Assembly (NCBI GenBank): GCA_016763855.1
Contig: JAESSY010000096.1
Location: forward strand, 1 to 64,000
Direction of reading: 5' to 3'
Length of the DNA stretch: 64,000 nt
Source of the DNA: Pseudomonadales bacterium
Lineage (GTDB): Bacteria > Pseudomonadota > Gammaproteobacteria > Pseudomonadales > Azotimanducaceae
How positions within the stretch are numbered: the stretch's first letter is position 1; every line of letters begins with the position of its first letter. Of the stretch, positions 54,917 to 62,883 are shown in pieces. The notes below the pieces were generated by a model. The model was not told the DNA's origin. It ran no database searches and saw only the letters and a list, made by a program, of their open reading frames with translations. The translations under genes were made by a program, and so were the position numbers.

Positions 54917-54981
54917 ACAGCAAAAAACTCCTTTGGCTCGTGTAACCAGAAATTGAGGTTAAGTAAACTGCTCTAGATCTC

Positions 54982-54996
54982 CTGAGGTTCCCTCAG
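54982..54996. other. Small inverted repeat between rmf and amt
   Basis: CTGAGG-TTC-CCTCAG is a perfect six-base hairpin in the gap between the divergent genes. It has no T run; its role is unknown. Confidence 0.3.
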
Positions 54997-55097
54997 TGAC
55001 AGTGGTATTTTTAACCTATGTGGGGCGACATGTATATGAATAATTTGATCTAGAAAATTGTCTTTATATTTTAACTTGGAATATTAATCGCACCAAA

Positions 55098-55113
55098 TTG
55101 GCGCGGTTTTTGC
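55098..55113 (+). promoter_or_regulatory. Sigma-54 promoter of the ammonium transporter gene
   Basis: TTGGCGCG-GTTT-TTGC matches the -24/-12 consensus (YTGGCACG-N4-TTGC) with one change in the -24 box; GG at 55100-55101 and GC at 55112-55113 are ten bases apart as required. The predicted start is about 55125, some 68 bases before the gene. A GCACC-N5-GGCGC half-palindrome overlapping the -24 box (55090-55104) resembles the NtrC site GCACY-N5-GGTGC. Nitrogen control of amt genes by NtrC and sigma-54 is well known. Confidence 0.7.
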
Positions 55114-55192
55114 GCGGTGGAATATTGTGACGAAAATTCTGAATAGGTAGACTCTTGAGATATCTGAGTACTCCCACCTTAAGAGAAATTGT

Positions 55193-56484
55193 TTGAGCAA
55201 TAAAGCGACACAGTTATTGATGCTTATTTCGTTGTTAAGCTATGGCTGTACAGCCATAGCGGCAGAGACCAGCGCTGGTGACACATCCTGGATTATGACC
55301 TCTACTGCACTTGTGCTCTTTATGACGATACCGGGTTTGTCTCTTTTCTACGGTGCCTTGTGAGAGTCAAGAATGTGCTGAGTATTCTTATGCAGTGTTT
55401 TGCTATTACCTGCTTGGTCTCTGTTTTGTGGTTGGTGGGTGTTTATTCAATGGCGTTTAGTGAGGGTAATGCGCTAGTGGGAGGATTGGGTTATTTGTTC
55501 ATGGGAAACATTTCAGAAGGCACCGTTAATGGCACTATCCCAGAAAGTGTCTTTGCCCTGTTTCAAATGACGTTTGCGATTATTACGCTTGCTTTAATCG
55601 TAGGTGGATTTGCGGAAAGGATGCGATTCTCATCTATGCTACTTTTTTCAGGAATTTGGTTGGTTCTGGTTTACGGCCCTGTTACTCACTGGGTTTGGGG
55701 CGGAGGTTGGTTAAGCGAAATGGGTGTTCTGGACTTTGCTGGTGGATTGGTTGTTCATGTGACCGCCGGTGTTGCAGCTTTAGTTTGCGCGATTGTGCTT
55801 GCGCCCCGAAAAGGATTTAACCATGTACCCATGCCGCCTCATAATCTAACAATGACCATGACCGGAGCAGGTATGCTTTGGGTGGGTTGGTTCGGATTTA
55901 ATGGTGGCAGTGCCCTGGCTGCGAATGGCGATGCTGGAATGGCGATGTTGGTAACGCATATGTCAGCATCAGCTGGGGCTTTAACCTGGATGGTTTGCGA
56001 GTGGATGCGGTTTGGTAAACCTTCTGCTTTGGGTGCTGTGACAGGAATGGTGGCGGGTCTGGGTACTATCACACCTGCATCGGGATTTGTGGGTCCCGGT
56101 GGGGGACTTATGTTAGGTATCATGGGTGGGTTTATGTGCTTCCATGCGACAAACCTGCTAAAACAGAAATTAAAGATTGATGACAGCTTGGATGTTTTTC
56201 CTGTTCATGGGGTTGGTGGAGCGCTAGGAACGATTATGGCAGCAGTTTTTGCGAGCGGGAGTCTCGGTGTATTGAGCGGCCAAGGATACAACGACGGTAT
56301 GACGATGGGTTCTCAAGTTGTTGTTCAAATTATCGCTGTGATATCAGTAGGGCTTTATACTGGAATTCTCACTTATGGCATTTTGAAACTGGTCGATGCA
56401 ATTACCGGCCTCAGAGTTTCCCCGGATGACGAAACAGAGGGGCTAGATATCAATCAGCACAATGAAAGAGGGTACGATCTATAA
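55193..56484 (+). pseudogene. amt: Ammonium transporter, frameshifted after about 56 codons
   Basis: The frame from TTG 55193 (or ATG 55220) encodes a signal-peptide-like start, then AGDTSWIMTSTALVLFMTIP and GLSLFYGAL, the usual first helix of AmtB, and ends at TGA 55361-55363. The rest of the protein continues in another frame from GTG 55360 (RVKNVLSILMQCFAI ... HFNGGSALAANGD-type core, DVFPVHGVGG, SQVVVQIIAVIS). Family proteins read FYGGLVRSKN here, so a single G is missing at about 55360 (CCTTGTGAG should be CCTTGGTGAG). All later pore residues are present, including the pore histidines in THMSASAGALTW and FPVHGVGG. The lesion may be a real mutation or a sequencing error. A sigma-54 promoter precedes it. 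Confidence 0.88.
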
Positions 56485-56486
56485 GT

Positions 56487-56514
56487 GCTTGTCTACCGGA
56501 GCTTGTTTACTGGA
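56487..56514. repeat. 14-bp duplication between amt and ddl
   Basis: GCTTGTCTACCGGA is followed by GCTTGTTTACTGGA (two changes) and a partial third copy, directly after the amt stop and covering the ddl stop. Confidence 0.75.
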
Positions 56515-57457
56515 GCTTTCTGGCGAGTGCTCTCTCAACTAAGTGGCGCATTAACGCGGGAAAAGATAAACCGTACACTTTAGCTGCATCTGGATATAAA
56601 CTGGTTGGCGTCATGCCTGGCAGTGTATTGACCTCCAACAATATTTCTTCCTTGTCATTGGGTACGATAAAATCAGCCCGAGATAAATCCCGGCAGCCTA
56701 AGGCGACGTGGGCTTGAATTGCGATGTCCTGTAATCGATTCGTTTGCTCTGCACTAAGATCAGCGGGGACGATGTGTTGACTTAACCCTTTTGTGTAGCG
56801 ATGTTCAAAATCGTACCGGGATTCTTCTTTTGTGATGATGTCAATCACGGGAAAAGCAATAGGTCCAGCGTCGGTGTCGAGAACACCCACGGTTATTTCT
56901 TTACCAAATACTCTTTCCTCTACTAATACCTTCTTGTCAAAATCAAATGCGGTGGTGAGTGCTTGGTGTAGGCTGTTTTCATCACTGACAAGTGTCACCC
57001 CGAGTGCGCTACCTTGCGTTGCGGGTTTCACAACAACTTGATTACCGAGTTCCCCTACAACAGATTTGACGGCATCTGCTATGTCATCAGATTGTTTGAA
57101 CACCTTCTGTGCAGCAATTGGAAGATTTGCATTGTCGAATATCTGCTTTGCGGTGACTTTGTCCATAGCGACAGCACTGGCGTGGACACCACTGCCAACA
57201 TATTCCAAACCCAAAATTTCAAGATAACCTTGTAAGGTTCCATCTTCTCCGGGGGGGCCATGGAGTATCGGCACGACGATATCAGGAGAGAATTGTCCAA
57301 GGTTTAGAGAAAGAGAGGCATCGAGTTCAATGCTGTTGACTTGCTTATAGTTTTCTTTAAGCGCGCTGATGACGCCTTGAGCGGAAACTCTGGAAACGGA
57401 TGCTTCTGCTGAACTGCCGCCGTTGATGACAGCGATCTTAAGGGTGTTATTAATGAT
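56507..57457 (-). CDS. ddl: D-alanine--D-alanine ligase, without a canonical start codon
   Basis: The ATP-grasp enzyme for the peptidoglycan dipeptide. The frame carries LKIAVINGGSSAEASVSRVS at its beginning, PILHGPPGEDGTLQGYLEIL, VVVKPATQGSALGVTLVSD, VEERVFGKEITVGVL and LEVNTLPGMTPTSLYPDAA, a complete Ddl of about 316 residues. However, between the in-frame stop at 57463 and residue 61 no ATG, GTG or TTG exists; GTG 57274 lies inside the conserved VVPILHG strand and would lose the first 61 residues. The codon expected to start is ATC (57457) or ATT (57454), preceded by a GTGAG element. Either a rare start codon is used, ATG was mutated, or the sequence has an error. Confidence 0.87.
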   Translation of the reverse strand: MINNTLKIAVINGGSSAEASVSRVSAQGVISALKENYKQVNSIELDASLSLNLGQFSPDIVVPILHGPPGEDGTLQGYLEILGLEYVGSGVHASAVAMDKVTAKQIFDNANLPIAAQKVFKQSDDIADAVKSVVGELGNQVVVKPATQGSALGVTLVSDENSLHQALTTAFDFDKKVLVEERVFGKEITVGVLDTDAGPIAFPVIDIITKEESRYDFEHRYTKGLSQHIVPADLSAEQTNRLQDIAIQAHVALGCRDLSRADFIVPNDKEEILLEVNTLPGMTPTSLYPDAAKVYGLSFPALMRHLVERALARKLQ

Positions 57458-57669
57458 GCGGTCTCACTTTAATTGATAATCGCGAATAATAGAGATGATC
57501 AGTGGAAACTAAAAGGGTTCAAAATTGAGATTTACTGGAAATAATCCAATAAAGTCTTGACCCTGTAGTAAACTTTAAGGTTTAGAATGAGTCAGCTTAG
57601 GTTAATCAGGAAAGTGCTTGTTAATAGCATTGGTTAAAAACGGCTAAAAAAATTGCTGAGGAAAGACAA

Positions 57670-58074
57670 ATGAGTTATTTGAGAATAGGGGATCTATCAA
57701 AGCGAACACAAGTCAACAATGAGACTTTGAGGTTTTACGAGACCAAGGGTCTATTGGAAGAACCCAGTCGAAGTGATGCAGGTTATCGTCTTTACAACGA
57801 AAGTGTTGTGACACGGGTTAACTTTATCGTCCGTGCCAAAAAGCTGGGATTCTCGCTAAAGGAGATAATGGAATTGTTGTCACTGAGAGTGGATAGACAA
57901 GACAGCACTTGTGGTGACGTAAAGGCGGTCGCTGAGAAAAAACTCGAGGATATCGAGGAGAAGATTTTCGAATTAAACAGGATGAAAACAGCACTAGATC
58001 GCATCACACTTGCCTGCTGTGGAGGAGAAGAATCGGCTGTTCATTGTACTATTTTGAATGCGTTAGAGGTTTGA
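57670..58074 (+). CDS. zntR: MerR-family Zn(II)-responsive regulator (ZntR-like)
   Basis: 134 residues. The MerR helix-turn-helix (IGDLSKRTQVNNETLRFYET) is followed by a dimerisation helix and a metal-binding C-terminus. Cys81 (STCGDVK), Cys116-Cys117 and Cys126 (CCGGEESAVHC) occupy the ZntR/CadR positions; the ZntR histidine four residues after the Cys pair is replaced by Glu, while His125 lies beside the last Cys. Such proteins activate zntA-type exporters by twisting a long-spacer promoter. No exporter gene is adjacent. AGGAAAG lies before ATG 57670. Confidence 0.85.
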   Translation: MSYLRIGDLSKRTQVNNETLRFYETKGLLEEPSRSDAGYRLYNESVVTRVNFIVRAKKLGFSLKEIMELLSLRVDRQDSTCGDVKAVAEKKLEDIEEKIFELNRMKTALDRITLACCGGEESAVHCTILNALEV

Positions 58075-58091
58075 ATCTAGAGATTTGAACA
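58064..58091. repeat. 14-bp imperfect duplication at the zntR stop
   Basis: TAGAGGTTTGAATC is followed by TAGAGATTTGAACA (11 of 14 identical); the first copy contains the TGA stop of zntR. Confidence 0.7.
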
Positions 58092-58101
58092 CCTCGTAAG
58101 T

Positions 58102-59814
58102 TCAACTTATCTTTTCATTCAGTTGGCTTAACTCTTGATCCCAGGCGAGCTGAAGCTTTGGTTTTTGGAATTTGATTTTTCGTTGCTTATCTTCTGCAAG
58201 CAGACTTTCCAATTCCAAAATTCTTTCTAATATATCTTCTTCGGAGTCAATAGCTTCACGCTCTATCTTTTTAGTTTCAGCGATCTGAACGTGTGGTTTT
58301 TTTAAATCATAGAACCATTGGGGGTCATTTATTTCGGTGAGCTTGCCATCTTGTATCAGGACATAACGCTCGGCAATATTGTCAACAAAGCGTCTGTCAT
58401 GGGATGTGATTAAAACAGTGGCATTGGCTTCTAATATTTGAGTTTCAAGCTCTTCTTTCCCCTGAATATCAATATGGTTTGTCGGTTCGTCAAGTATGAG
58501 GAAGTTGGGGCGATTGAGTTTGATGACTAAAAACATCAGCCGAGCTTTCTCTCCACCACTCAGGACTGAGACTTTTTTATCTAGATCTCCAAAGGGAAAT
58601 CCGGCTTTGATTAAGGCTGTTTTATATTCATTTTCTGTTCCGTTAAGACATTTCTGTCTAAGCACCTCAATCAGGGTAGCTGTAAGATCAAGATCGTCTA
58701 TCTCCTGATCGTAATATCCAATATCACATTGAGGGTTGAATTTGAAAATGTCACTTTCCCTGTCTAGGTTGTAGTGCTGGATGATTTGTTTTATCAAGGT
58801 CGTTTTCCCGGTACCGTTATGTCCTAAAAGCGCAATTCGATCACCTGGTCTAATAAAAAATTCTTTTATTCTAAACAAACAAATGGGTTGATTGCCTGGT
58901 GACAGAATGTCTTGGTTCTCGATGTGGAGCATGCGATTGACGCGACTGGTTCGGACCTCTAAGGAAAGATTTAGATTGGATCCTTTGGAAACAAAAGTTT
59001 TATTCCCTTCGAGTTTCTCGATTCGCTTTTCCATATTTTTTGCTTTGCGCGCTAGTTTTTCGTTGTCATAAACCTTTCCCCATAGCGCTAATCGTTTCGC
59101 GCTTGCCGAGAGATCCTTGATAGCTTTTTCTTCTTCTTTTCTTCTTTCCTCAGCCATTGCATCTTCTTCATCGAGTTTTTCTTTGGCGAGCGTATAAGGA
59201 AGATTAAAGTTGTATATTTTCTCGTCCCTAAGAAAGAGTGTTCTATCTGTAACGGCGTCCAGAAATTGGCGATCGTGAGAAATGATAATGTAGCTTGCAT
59301 TTTGATTGTTCAGAAAGCCCTCGAAAAATAGAAGCGTTTTCAGGTCGAGATGATTGGTTGGTTCGTCGAATAGAATAAGATTAGGTTTGTTAATAATTGC
59401 ACGGGCAAACATTAAGCGATTTTGTTGCCCGCCACTGAGGTCTGAGACAAGATATGAAAACTCATGGCTTGAGAATCCCAGCTCGCTTAATAATTGTTCA
59501 GCTTGATACTGTTTAAACTGCCGGTCTTCAGTGGGCAGCTTAATGGCAAGAGCGCTGATCAAGCTCAATCTATTAAGAGAATCCGAAATAAATTGTTCAA
59601 CCGTTTCCAAATGTAAATGACGGCTTGTGGAAAGATCTCCGTCATCGGCGACAAGACTACCGCTGAGAATTGACAGCAGGGTGGATTTTCCAGAACCGTT
59701 GTGTCCCACAAGACCAATTCTATCGCCGTCGTTGATACTGATATTGAGCGACTTGAAAAGCATTTTTGTGCCAGCAGCATGGGTCAGGCGATGGCACTGC
59801 AGCAATGAACTCAT
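58102..59814 (-). CDS. ABC-F family ATP-binding protein
   Basis: 570 residues with two ABC cassettes and no membrane domain. Cassette one: GLVGHNGSGKSTLLSILSG, LSGGQQNRLMFARAI, LFDEPTNHLDL. A charged linker (EERRKEEEKAIKDLSAS) follows; cassette two: ALLGHNGTGKTTLIKQII, LSGGEKARLMFLVI, ILDEPTNHIDI. A coiled tail ends the protein. ABC-F proteins act on ribosomes; this one is not close enough to EttA, Uup or RbbA motifs for a name. Its start overlaps the end of the glutaredoxin gene by four bases. Confidence 0.93.
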   Translation of the reverse strand: MSSLLQCHRLTHAAGTKMLFKSLNISINDGDRIGLVGHNGSGKSTLLSILSGSLVADDGDLSTSRHLHLETVEQFISDSLNRLSLISALAIKLPTEDRQFKQYQAEQLLSELGFSSHEFSYLVSDLSGGQQNRLMFARAIINKPNLILFDEPTNHLDLKTLLFFEGFLNNQNASYIIISHDRQFLDAVTDRTLFLRDEKIYNFNLPYTLAKEKLDEEDAMAEERRKEEEKAIKDLSASAKRLALWGKVYDNEKLARKAKNMEKRIEKLEGNKTFVSKGSNLNLSLEVRTSRVNRMLHIENQDILSPGNQPICLFRIKEFFIRPGDRIALLGHNGTGKTTLIKQIIQHYNLDRESDIFKFNPQCDIGYYDQEIDDLDLTATLIEVLRQKCLNGTENEYKTALIKAGFPFGDLDKKVSVLSGGEKARLMFLVIKLNRPNFLILDEPTNHIDIQGKEELETQILEANATVLITSHDRRFVDNIAERYVLIQDGKLTEINDPQWFYDLKKPHVQIAETKKIEREAIDSEEDILERILELESLLAEDKQRKIKFQKPKLQLAWDQELSQLNEKIS

Positions 59815-60065
59815 GTCTTTGTCAGGAATACTTTAAGCAACGCACTGTCAAAAGGCCAGCCCAACTCTAGTTGGTTTGTGGGTAGCTGAATGACAGGAAT
59901 CCGAATACCGTAGCGATCGACTAAGACGTCGGAATCCGCTATCTCAATTTCAACGATATCCAGTGGAGACGTCTTAGTGCTATATTCATCTAACAACTTC
60001 AAGGCATCATCACAAAGATGGCAACCTAGTGTGGTGTAGAGATTTACTGTCTTAGTTAATGCCAC
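59811..60065 (-). CDS. Glutaredoxin-family protein
   Basis: 84 residues starting MALTKTVNLYTTLGCHLCDD; the redox pair is CHLC (residues about 15-18) and the cis-proline region is YGIRIPVIQ, the layout of the DUF836/YbbN-type small glutaredoxins. It is coupled by a four-base overlap to the ABC-F gene. Physiological partner unknown. Confidence 0.88.
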   Translation of the reverse strand: MALTKTVNLYTTLGCHLCDDALKLLDEYSTKTSPLDIVEIEIADSDVLVDRYGIRIPVIQLPTNQLELGWPFDSALLKVFLTKT

Positions 60066-60115
60066 TCGCTACTCTTGTTTGGTTCTTTTCTCAGGTTCTT
60101 TCCTTAGGATATTTT

Positions 60116-60922
60116 CTAAGAGAGTGCAAAAAATTTTTGTGCATTTTTAGTTGTTTGCTTTGCGATCTCTTCATAGGGCAATTGCAAGATATCAGCAATA
60201 AACTGACAAATATAGCTAAGGTTTTTCGGTTCGTTTCTGCGCGTTTTGGGTTTTGGTCTGATTGTACGCGGCATTAGATAAGGAGAGTCAGTCTCTATCA
60301 TGAGTTTATCGAGAGGAATATCTTTCAGTAAGGGAATGAGATGGTAACCTCTGCGTTCATCGCAAATCCAGCCGGTAATGCCTATTGAACAATCAAGATC
60401 TAAGTAAGCATGTAGCGCGTCTTTCTCCCCCGTAAAACAATGTACAACCACTTGATTCAATTTGTCTCGATGCGTTTTCAATACCTTACCAAATGTTGGG
60501 TAAGAATCCCGCTCATGTAGAAACATGGGCAAACCCGTTTCAATGGCTAATTCAATATGAGCTTCAAATGAAGAGATTTGAATGTTTCTTGGGCTGATAT
60601 CCCTGAAAAAATCCAATCCGGTCTCACCAACGGCTTTAACTTCTTTGTTCTTTAAAAGCGATCTTAGTTTGGAGAGTGCTTCGGGGTTGGTGTCTTCTGC
60701 ATGGTGAGGATGAATCCCTGCTGTCGAGAATAAATGCTCAGGATATGATCGGGCAAGTTCTAATGCTGCTTCGCTACTTTGCAAATCAGCACCGGTGACA
60801 ATGAGTCGAGTAACATTTTTTTTGGAGGCAGAATCCAATACGGAATTCAGATCTTCGGTAAATGACTCGTGGGTTAGGTTTGCACCAATGTCGATCAGTT
60901 CTGCGCTCATATGGTTTTTCAA
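60116..60922 (-). CDS. tatD: TatD-family metal-dependent DNase
   Basis: 268 residues, closely following the E. coli TatD pattern: LIDIGANLTHESF, TAGIHPHHAED, VGETGLDFFRD, MFLHERDSYPTF, VVHCFTGEKDALHAYLD, GITGWICDERRG, LMIETDSPYLMPR and RNEPKNLSYI. Metal-binding residues of the amidohydrolase barrel are preserved. The enzyme is a 3'-5' exonuclease linked to DNA repair and apoptosis-like decay. It has no tatABC genes near it. Confidence 0.93.
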   Translation of the reverse strand: MKNHMSAELIDIGANLTHESFTEDLNSVLDSASKKNVTRLIVTGADLQSSEAALELARSYPEHLFSTAGIHPHHAEDTNPEALSKLRSLLKNKEVKAVGETGLDFFRDISPRNIQISSFEAHIELAIETGLPMFLHERDSYPTFGKVLKTHRDKLNQVVVHCFTGEKDALHAYLDLDCSIGITGWICDERRGYHLIPLLKDIPLDKLMIETDSPYLMPRTIRPKPKTRRNEPKNLSYICQFIADILQLPYEEIAKQTTKNAQKFFALS

Positions 60923-60970
60923 TTGCTAAAAAACTGATTATACCCGGAGATAAGGCAGTTGACGTTTATT

Positions 60971-62176
60971 TTAGTGCGGAGTGGACTGATGCCAGATAAT
61001 CGTCTCTTGATGAACCTCGTTGATGAATTCAGGTGAAATACCATATTCGTATAGGTAGGCCCAATTGATATCATCGAACTCAGCTTTTTCTAGATGAATG
61101 ACAGTCGAAAGAATTTCGCCGTAAAAACCCTCATGTCTTAATAGTGCGTCGCTGAGCTTCTGATTTAGAGATAAGGCGTTGACAACAGATTCGAGTGGTT
61201 GATCAAAGAATGCATCTAGCAAAGAGAATAATCCGACCGAAAAAAAGGCGGCGGCATCCCCCCGGGAAACCTTTTCGCCCAGCTTTTCACACATTCTAGC
61301 GCGAAGTACAGCTTGATCTTTTAAAGCGTTTGGTTTGTCTGACAGGTTTGAAAGGGAGAGTAGGCTAGCTAAGCTACGTATTAGATCGAGCCCTAGATAG
61401 GTAATGGCCTTTGTCAGTGATTCAATTTTCTGTCTTGGTACATAACTGGCGGAGTTAACTAATTTGAGTACTTTGAAACTTAATATTGGGTCGCGGCAGA
61501 TTAAAGCATCAAGTTCTTTTACGGTGATGTTTGGATTCTGGAGTTTGCCTAATAGTTCCAAAACGAGGAGTTTACTGGGGGGGATATTTTTGCCGGATAT
61601 GATCTCAGGCTTGGAAAGGAAATAGCCCTGGAACAACTCAAATCCCAGATCTAGACAAAATTCCCACATCTCACGGGTTTCTACCTTTTCCGCAAGCAAG
61701 GTTAAGTCGTATTTACGTAGTGCTATAACATGTTCCACAAGCTCTTTCTGGCTTAAGAGCAAAACATCTATTTTGACAATATCTGCCAAGGGTAAGATGC
61801 GATGGCTTTGGTCATTGTAGATGAAATCATCAAGTGCAATCACATAATTTTGTTGTCTTAAGCTGGTCAAATTTGCCACTAAGCTATCGTTGATTTCAAT
61901 ATCTTCTAGAACCTCGATGACAAAATGCCGTTTGTCAAAAGGTGGAGGTTCGGCGATGAGTTTTTCTGTGAAATTGATATAGGCTTTTTTGTTGCCGACA
62001 ATGTCGTCAATATTAAAGTGCGTAAAAACATTCACTAAGACTTCTGATGTAGCTGCGTCACCATCGACGACAAGAGCATGTTCTTCTCCGTATTGCCTGA
62101 ATAATAATTCATAAGCGGTTATGTTAGACATTTGATCGTATATTGGCTGTCTTGCCATGATGACATGTTCAAACAT
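60971..62176 (-). CDS. EAL-HDOD two-domain signalling protein
   Basis: 401 residues. The first half is an EAL domain (YELLFRQYG, NFTEKLIAEPPP, FVIEVLEDIE, IALDDFIYND, IVKIDV, LAEKVET, FELFQGYFLSKP). The EAL triplet is E-L-L, but the metal and catalytic Glu/Asn/Asp/Lys residues seem to be kept, so c-di-GMP hydrolysis is possible. The second half is an HDOD domain (DALICRDPILSFKVLKLVNSA region, ALKDQAVLRARMCEKL). This YuxH/CdgJ-like plan is linked to motility regulation. It starts two bases after the preceding gene, 62179-62757, and forms a unit with it. Confidence 0.9.
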   Translation of the reverse strand: MFEHVIMARQPIYDQMSNITAYELLFRQYGEEHALVVDGDAATSEVLVNVFTHFNIDDIVGNKKAYINFTEKLIAEPPPFDKRHFVIEVLEDIEINDSLVANLTSLRQQNYVIALDDFIYNDQSHRILPLADIVKIDVLLLSQKELVEHVIALRKYDLTLLAEKVETREMWEFCLDLGFELFQGYFLSKPEIISGKNIPPSKLLVLELLGKLQNPNITVKELDALICRDPILSFKVLKLVNSASYVPRQKIESLTKAITYLGLDLIRSLASLLSLSNLSDKPNALKDQAVLRARMCEKLGEKVSRGDAAAFFSVGLFSLLDAFFDQPLESVVNALSLNQKLSDALLRHEGFYGEILSTVIHLEKAEFDDINWAYLYEYGISPEFINEVHQETIIWHQSTPH

Positions 62177-62178
62177 AA

Positions 62179-62757
62179 CTAAAACAATTCAATGTCGTCA
62201 CCAGTGTCATCTTGCTGCTCCTTTTGATTAAAATTGTGATGGTAGATCTCCAATGCTTCTTCTACGCTCGCGCCCATCATGATGTGCTCAAACATGAGGC
62301 GTTCCGTTCCCATGGTGTAGCTATCTTTAATTTGTGATTGTAGTAATTGCCAGTTATCTTGTGAGTGATATTTTTCTGGGCTTGAGAGAATATGACACAC
62401 TTTACTAAGTGCAGATGTGACATGTTCTAAACGTTGAGTATTTCTATCATGAAACTGACAAGCCGTAATGGATAAATTGACCTGTTGATTAATTTCCGCT
62501 GCAGAGGAACGTAATTCCTCTAAAAGTGTATTATTGCCTGTAGGTACGATCTGAGATAAGTTGGCTTCGATTGATAGAGATGCAGCGGCGATAGAAACCA
62601 TAGCGTCAGACAATTGCTGAAATACCCCTGTATCTTCGTGCATTGATGACTCTATCTGCGCGGAAGAGAGATATAACATCGTCAGTGTTTCTTTAACTTG
62701 ACACCAATCAGCGTCCGACTCTCCCGGTACTGAAATTGAAGATGATGCTGAATCCAT
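62179..62757 (-). CDS. Helical protein with a CheZ-like motif, unknown function
   Basis: 192 residues, mainly alpha-helical and acidic. The helix around ACQFHDRNTQRLEHV resembles the QDxxxQ active motif of CheZ phosphatase and the QFQDR helices found in other chemotaxis proteins, and the terminal DDTGDDIELF is an acidic-aromatic tail like the CheY-binding peptide of CheZ. This suggests a response-regulator-binding or phosphatase role, not proven. It is directly followed by the EAL-HDOD gene. No chemotaxis gene is in the window. Confidence 0.6.
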   Translation of the reverse strand: MDSASSSISVPGESDADWCQVKETLTMLYLSSAQIESSMHEDTGVFQQLSDAMVSIAAASLSIEANLSQIVPTGNNTLLEELRSSAAEINQQVNLSITACQFHDRNTQRLEHVTSALSKVCHILSSPEKYHSQDNWQLLQSQIKDSYTMGTERLMFEHIMMGASVEEALEIYHHNFNQKEQQDDTGDDIELF

Positions 62758-62883
62758 TAATGGGCCCTAGTATATAAAGTGTCATACGCCCCATATCGAG
62801 AGGCTTCCCTAAAGCATAGTTGAATAAGCCTTTTTTGCAGGTACATTTTTTCCAATGATTTGTTTGCAGGTGTATTGGTGAGA

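Noticed and set aside
55360-56484. Ammonium transporter starting at GTG 55360
   Set aside because: The conserved first helix lies upstream in another frame, and the GTG is internal to the family alignment.
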